From positions 1 through 64,000 of the forward strand of contig JACRPS010000007.1 of the NCBI GenBank assembly GCA_016223085.1: a stretch of 64,000 nucleotides of DNA, read 5' to 3'. Of this stretch, positions 61,410 to 64,000 are shown in pieces. Position 1 is the first letter of the stretch; each line of letters begins with the position of its first letter. Both the position numbers and the translations under genes were made by a program. Below the pieces are notes generated by a model. That model was given only the letters and a program-made list of their open reading frames with translations, did no database searches and was not told the DNA's origin. Source of the stretch: Chloroflexota bacterium. Its GTDB lineage: Bacteria > Chloroflexota > Anaerolineae > Aggregatilineales > Phototrophicaceae.

Positions 61410-62204
61410 ATGCAGCGCGATCATAAACCCAAACTCGCCGTCTGGAAATTTGCCTCCTGCGATGGCTGCCAGCTCAGCATACTGGACTGTGAAGATGAAC
61501 TTCTGGCTGTCGCCGGGGAAGTGGACATCGCCTATTTCCCTGAAGCGACCCGCGCCGTCGCGCGCGGCCCGTATGACGTGTCGCTGGTGGAAGGTTCGAT
61601 CACCACCGAACACGACGCCGAACGGATTCACCAAATTCGCAAACAGTCGAAATTCCTGGTCACGATTGGCGCGTGCGCTACATCCGGCGGAATTCAGGCG
61701 CTCCGCAACTTCAGGGACGTAGACCAGTTGGTCAAGGCTGTTTACGCCACGCCCGGTTACATTGATACGCTGGATAAGTCCACGCCGATTGCCGACCACG
61801 TGTTTGTGGACTTCCAACTGCGCGGCTGCCCGGTCAATAAATACCAGTTGGTGGAAGTCCTTAGCGCCTATCTGAACGGGCGCAAACCGAACACCCCCTC
61901 GTACAGCGTGTGTGTCGAATGCAAGCAGCGCGGCACAACCTGCGTCATGGTGGCGCAGGGCACGCCCTGTATGGGGCCGGTCACACACGCCGGCTGCAAC
62001 GCGCTCTGCCCGGCTTACAATCGGGGCTGCTTCGGCTGCTTCGGCCCGATGGAAACACCGAATACCGCCGCGCTCAGCGCGTGGTGGCAAAAACTGGGCA
62101 TGAACGCCCCGGACATCGTGCGTGCTTTCCGTACCTTCAACGCCTATGCCGATGCGTTCCGAAAGGAGAGCGAGGTCTATGAACATCCGCACCATCAAGG
62201 TTGA
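61410..62204 (+). CDS. hydD: Group 3b [NiFe]-hydrogenase small subunit (HydD-like)
   Basis: A 264-residue iron-sulfur subunit. Proximal-cluster ligands are in [25 protein letters not shown] and [13 protein letters not shown]. Further Cys-rich motifs at the C-terminus ([38 protein letters not shown]) bind additional [4Fe-4S] clusters, as in group 3b. It relays electrons from the NiFe site to HydB. ATG 61410 has GGGAGG 6 bases upstream. It overlaps the large subunit gene by 26 bases, so they are translated together. Confidence 0.93.
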   Translation: MQRDHKPKLAVWKFASCDGCQLSILDCEDELLAVAGEVDIAYFPEATRAVARGPYDVSLVEGSITTEHDAERIHQIRKQSKFLVTIGACATSGGIQALRNFRDVDQLVKAVYATPGYIDTLDKSTPIADHVFVDFQLRGCPVNKYQLVEVLSAYLNGRKPNTPSYSVCVECKQRGTTCVMVAQGTPCMGPVTHAGCNALCPAYNRGCFGCFGPMETPNTAALSAWWQKLGMNAPDIVRAFRTFNAYADAFRKESEVYEHPHHQG

Positions 62205-63468
62205 TATGCTCGCCCGCGTCGAAGGCGAAGGCGGCCTGCACGTCAAAATCAAAAATGACCGCGTGGCCGATGTGAAGCTGAAAATCTTCGAGCCGCCGCG
62301 TTTCTTCGAGGGCTTCCTGCGCGGGCGTAAGTTCACCGAAGCGCCGGACATCACCGCCCGCATCTGCGGCATCTGTCCCGTCGCCTACCAGATGAGCAGC
62401 GTCCACGCGATGGAGCGTGCGCTCGGCGTTGTTGTGGACGGCCAACTCCGCGCGCTGCGGCGGTTGCTGTACTGCGGCGAGTGGATTGAAAGCCACGCGC
62501 TGCACGTTTACCTGCTGCATACGCCGGACTTCCTGGGCTACCCGGACGCTATTCAACTGGCGAAGGTGTATCCCGACGTGGTCAAAAACGGGCTGGAACT
62601 GAAGAAGCTCGGCAATGACATTGTGAACCTGGTCGGCGGGCGCGAGATTCACCCGATTAACGTGCGCGTCGGCGGCTTCTACAAAGCTCCGACTCCACGG
62701 CAGGTGCGCGAATTGGGCCAACGGCTGACTGCTGCCCGAACGCTGGCGCAGGAGATGGTGCGGTTTACCGCCGGTCTGCCCTTCCCGGAATTCGAGCAGA
62801 ACTACGAGTTTGTCGCGCTGCGCCATCCCGACGAATACGCCATCAACGAGGGGCGGCTGGTGTCGAATCGCGGGCTGGATATTGACATCGCCGAGTACGA
62901 GGCCAATTTCGCCGAGGAACACGTCCAGCATACAACCGCGCTGCAATCAGTCATCAAAGCGCGCGGCGCGTACTTCGTCGGCCCGATGGCACGCTATAAC
63001 CTGAACTTTGACCAGCTTGACCCGGACATCCGGGCGTTGGCCTGCGAAGTCGGTTTAGAGCCGCCGGTGAACAATCCGTTTAAGAGCATCGTCATCCGCA
63101 GCCTGGAAACGCTGTACGCGGTCGAAGAAGCGTTACGCATCATCGAAGCCTACGAGATACCGGTCAGACCGTTTGTTGATGTGACCCCCGGCGTGGGTGT
63201 GGGCTGGGGCTGCACCGAGGCGCCGCGCGGCATCCTCTATCACCGCTACACCCTGGACAAAGACGGCCTGATCGTGGACGCGAAGATCGTGCCGCCCACA
63301 TCGCAGAACCAAAAGACGATTGAGGGTGATCTATGGCATTTCGTCGAAAAAGCGGTTGACCTGCCCGACGACCGCCTGACCTGGCAGTGCGAGCAGGCCA
63401 TCCGCAACTATGACCCGTGTATCTCCTGTTCCGTTCACTTCATTAAACTGGACATCGAACGGGAATAG
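62179..63468 (+). CDS. hydA: Group 3b [NiFe]-hydrogenase large subunit (HydA-like)
   Basis: A 429-residue catalytic subunit. The first nickel ligand pair is in [20 protein letters not shown] (about 55-75), the second in DPCISCSVH (about 412-420). A short tail FIKLDIERE follows and should be cut after His by the adjacent protease. Catalyses H2 oxidation or proton reduction, coupled to NAD(P)(H) through HydB and HydG. The start ATG 62179 has GAGG and AGGAG upstream. It ends before a palindrome and the protease gene. Confidence 0.95.
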   Translation: MNIRTIKVDMLARVEGEGGLHVKIKNDRVADVKLKIFEPPRFFEGFLRGRKFTEAPDITARICGICPVAYQMSSVHAMERALGVVVDGQLRALRRLLYCGEWIESHALHVYLLHTPDFLGYPDAIQLAKVYPDVVKNGLELKKLGNDIVNLVGGREIHPINVRVGGFYKAPTPRQVRELGQRLTAARTLAQEMVRFTAGLPFPEFEQNYEFVALRHPDEYAINEGRLVSNRGLDIDIAEYEANFAEEHVQHTTALQSVIKARGAYFVGPMARYNLNFDQLDPDIRALACEVGLEPPVNNPFKSIVIRSLETLYAVEEALRIIEAYEIPVRPFVDVTPGVGVGWGCTEAPRGILYHRYTLDKDGLIVDAKIVPPTSQNQKTIEGDLWHFVEKAVDLPDDRLTWQCEQAIRNYDPCISCSVHFIKLDIERE

Positions 63469-63477
63469 AATAAAACC

Positions 63478-63506
63478 GTAGGGGCGGGTTTAGAAACCCG
63501 CCCTAC
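63478..63506. repeat. GTAGGGGCGG palindrome between HydA and protease genes
   Basis: GTAGGGGCGGGTTT and AAACCCGCCCTAC pair over 13 bp with one bulged G and a 2-base loop. It lies 9 bases after the HydA stop and 9 bases before the protease start. Confidence 0.8.
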
Positions 63507-63514
63507 ACGTCAAT

Positions 63515-63997
63515 ATGACTCCTTTACCCCTCATCATCATCGGTATCGGCAACGACTGGCGCGGCGACGATGCTGCCGGGCTGCTGGCCGCGCGCGCGCT
63601 GCGCAAACTAAATCTACCCAACGTCACCATCACCGAGCACGGTGGCGACGGCGCGAGTTTGATGCAGACATGGGCAGGTGCGGCGGTGGTCATCCTGATT
63701 GATGCGGTATCAGCCGGTGGCAATCCTGGCACGATTTACCGGATAGACGCGAACCATGAAACCACTGCCCCGGATTCGTTTAGTACGTCCAGCCACCTGC
63801 TCGGCGTGGGGGAGGCGGTCGAACTGGCGCGGGCGCTGGGCCAACTCCCGCCGCGTCTGGTCATCTTTGGCATCGAAGGCCGTGATTTTGCGGTCAATGC
63901 GGCGCTGTCCCCGGCGGTTGCCGCGAACCTGCCCGTCCTGGTCGAACGCATCGTTCAGGAAATATTGAATGGGACAAATGACAGGCTAAGTCTGTGA
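63515..63997 (+). CDS. [NiFe]-hydrogenase maturation protease (HyaD/HoxW-like)
   Basis: A 160-residue protease. IGIGNDWRGDDAAGLLAAR carries the first acidic Ni-contact residue, VVILIDAVSAGG the second, and SSHLLGVGEAVEL the conserved His. It should clip the HydA tail after nickel insertion. It is the last gene of the rightward operon that can be seen, and the coding sequence is complete before the window edge. It is clearly different from the HycI-type protease in the other hydrogenase operon (about a quarter identical by eye). Confidence 0.88.
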   Translation: MTPLPLIIIGIGNDWRGDDAAGLLAARALRKLNLPNVTITEHGGDGASLMQTWAGAAVVILIDAVSAGGNPGTIYRIDANHETTAPDSFSTSSHLLGVGEAVELARALGQLPPRLVIFGIEGRDFAVNAALSPAVAANLPVLVERIVQEILNGTNDRLSL

Positions 63998-64000
63998 CAT

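Noticed and set aside
2894-63506. CRISPR array
   Set aside because: The palindromes occur singly with irregular spacing between genes; there are no short regular spacers and no cas genes.

Overview
The window looks like chromosomal DNA of an uncultured or poorly described member of the Chloroflexota, most likely Anaerolineae. This is an inference from style. Secreted proteins carry 'ATPEAT'-type linkers directly after their signal peptides (substrate-binding protein at 25958-27016, secreted protein at 14305-15279). The region also has a tyrosine-poor, moderately GC-rich gene set, Tat-exported DUF1501/DUF1800 pairs, and many intergenic palindromes of the GTAGGGG...CCCCTAC type. No rRNA, tRNA or CRISPR array was seen. 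Genes are tightly packed and no gene-free stretch exceeds about 300 bases.

Left part (1-16 kb). An IS3-family element enters from the left edge and ends about 30 bp before a fucose-isomerase-like gene. Then come a DUF1349 protein, a P-type cation ATPase, an AI-2E family permease, a PAS/GAF sensor kinase with a NarL-type regulator, a PRC-barrel protein, a CorA transporter and a short-chain dehydrogenase. A cluster of small stress-type proteins follows (DUF1328, CsbD, DUF892, a secreted OB-like protein, DUF2171).

Middle (16-50 kb). A 1626-residue secreted repeat protein is followed by a sugar-utilisation region. A leftward operon encodes a SorC-type regulator, a sugar ABC importer (binding protein, permease, ATPase), a SIS-domain isomerase and a PfkB kinase. 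A divergent rightward set encodes a GH3 glycosidase, a STAS-like protein, a cupin phosphoglucose isomerase, a phosphotriesterase-like hydrolase and a ribokinase. Next are a radical SAM/AlaX pair, the DUF1501/DUF1800 Tat pair and an OmpR-type two-component system with a lipoprotein. A pterin-dehydratase relative comes before a leftward polyol operon (FadR-type regulator, FAD-linked oxidase, GlpD, FGGY kinase) that has a very clear promoter and operator.

Right part (50-64 kb). Two different [NiFe]-hydrogenase operons diverge from a 189-bp regulatory region. The leftward operon (58761 to 50048) encodes subunits resembling NuoJ, K, L, N, A, B, C, D, H and I of complex I. Its 'NuoD' keeps both CxxC pairs that bind the NiFe centre, and an HycI-type maturation protease ends the operon. 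It is therefore a group 4, membrane-bound, energy-converting hydrogenase with an almost complete complex I membrane arm. The rightward operon (58951 to 63997) encodes a group 3b-type soluble hydrogenase (HydB, HydG, HydD, HydA), a cyclic-nucleotide-binding-domain protein and its own maturation protease. Together the two could couple H2 turnover to the ferredoxin pool and ion translocation on one side and to NAD(P)H on the other. Between them lie a perfect CRP-type palindrome and an FNR-like palindrome.
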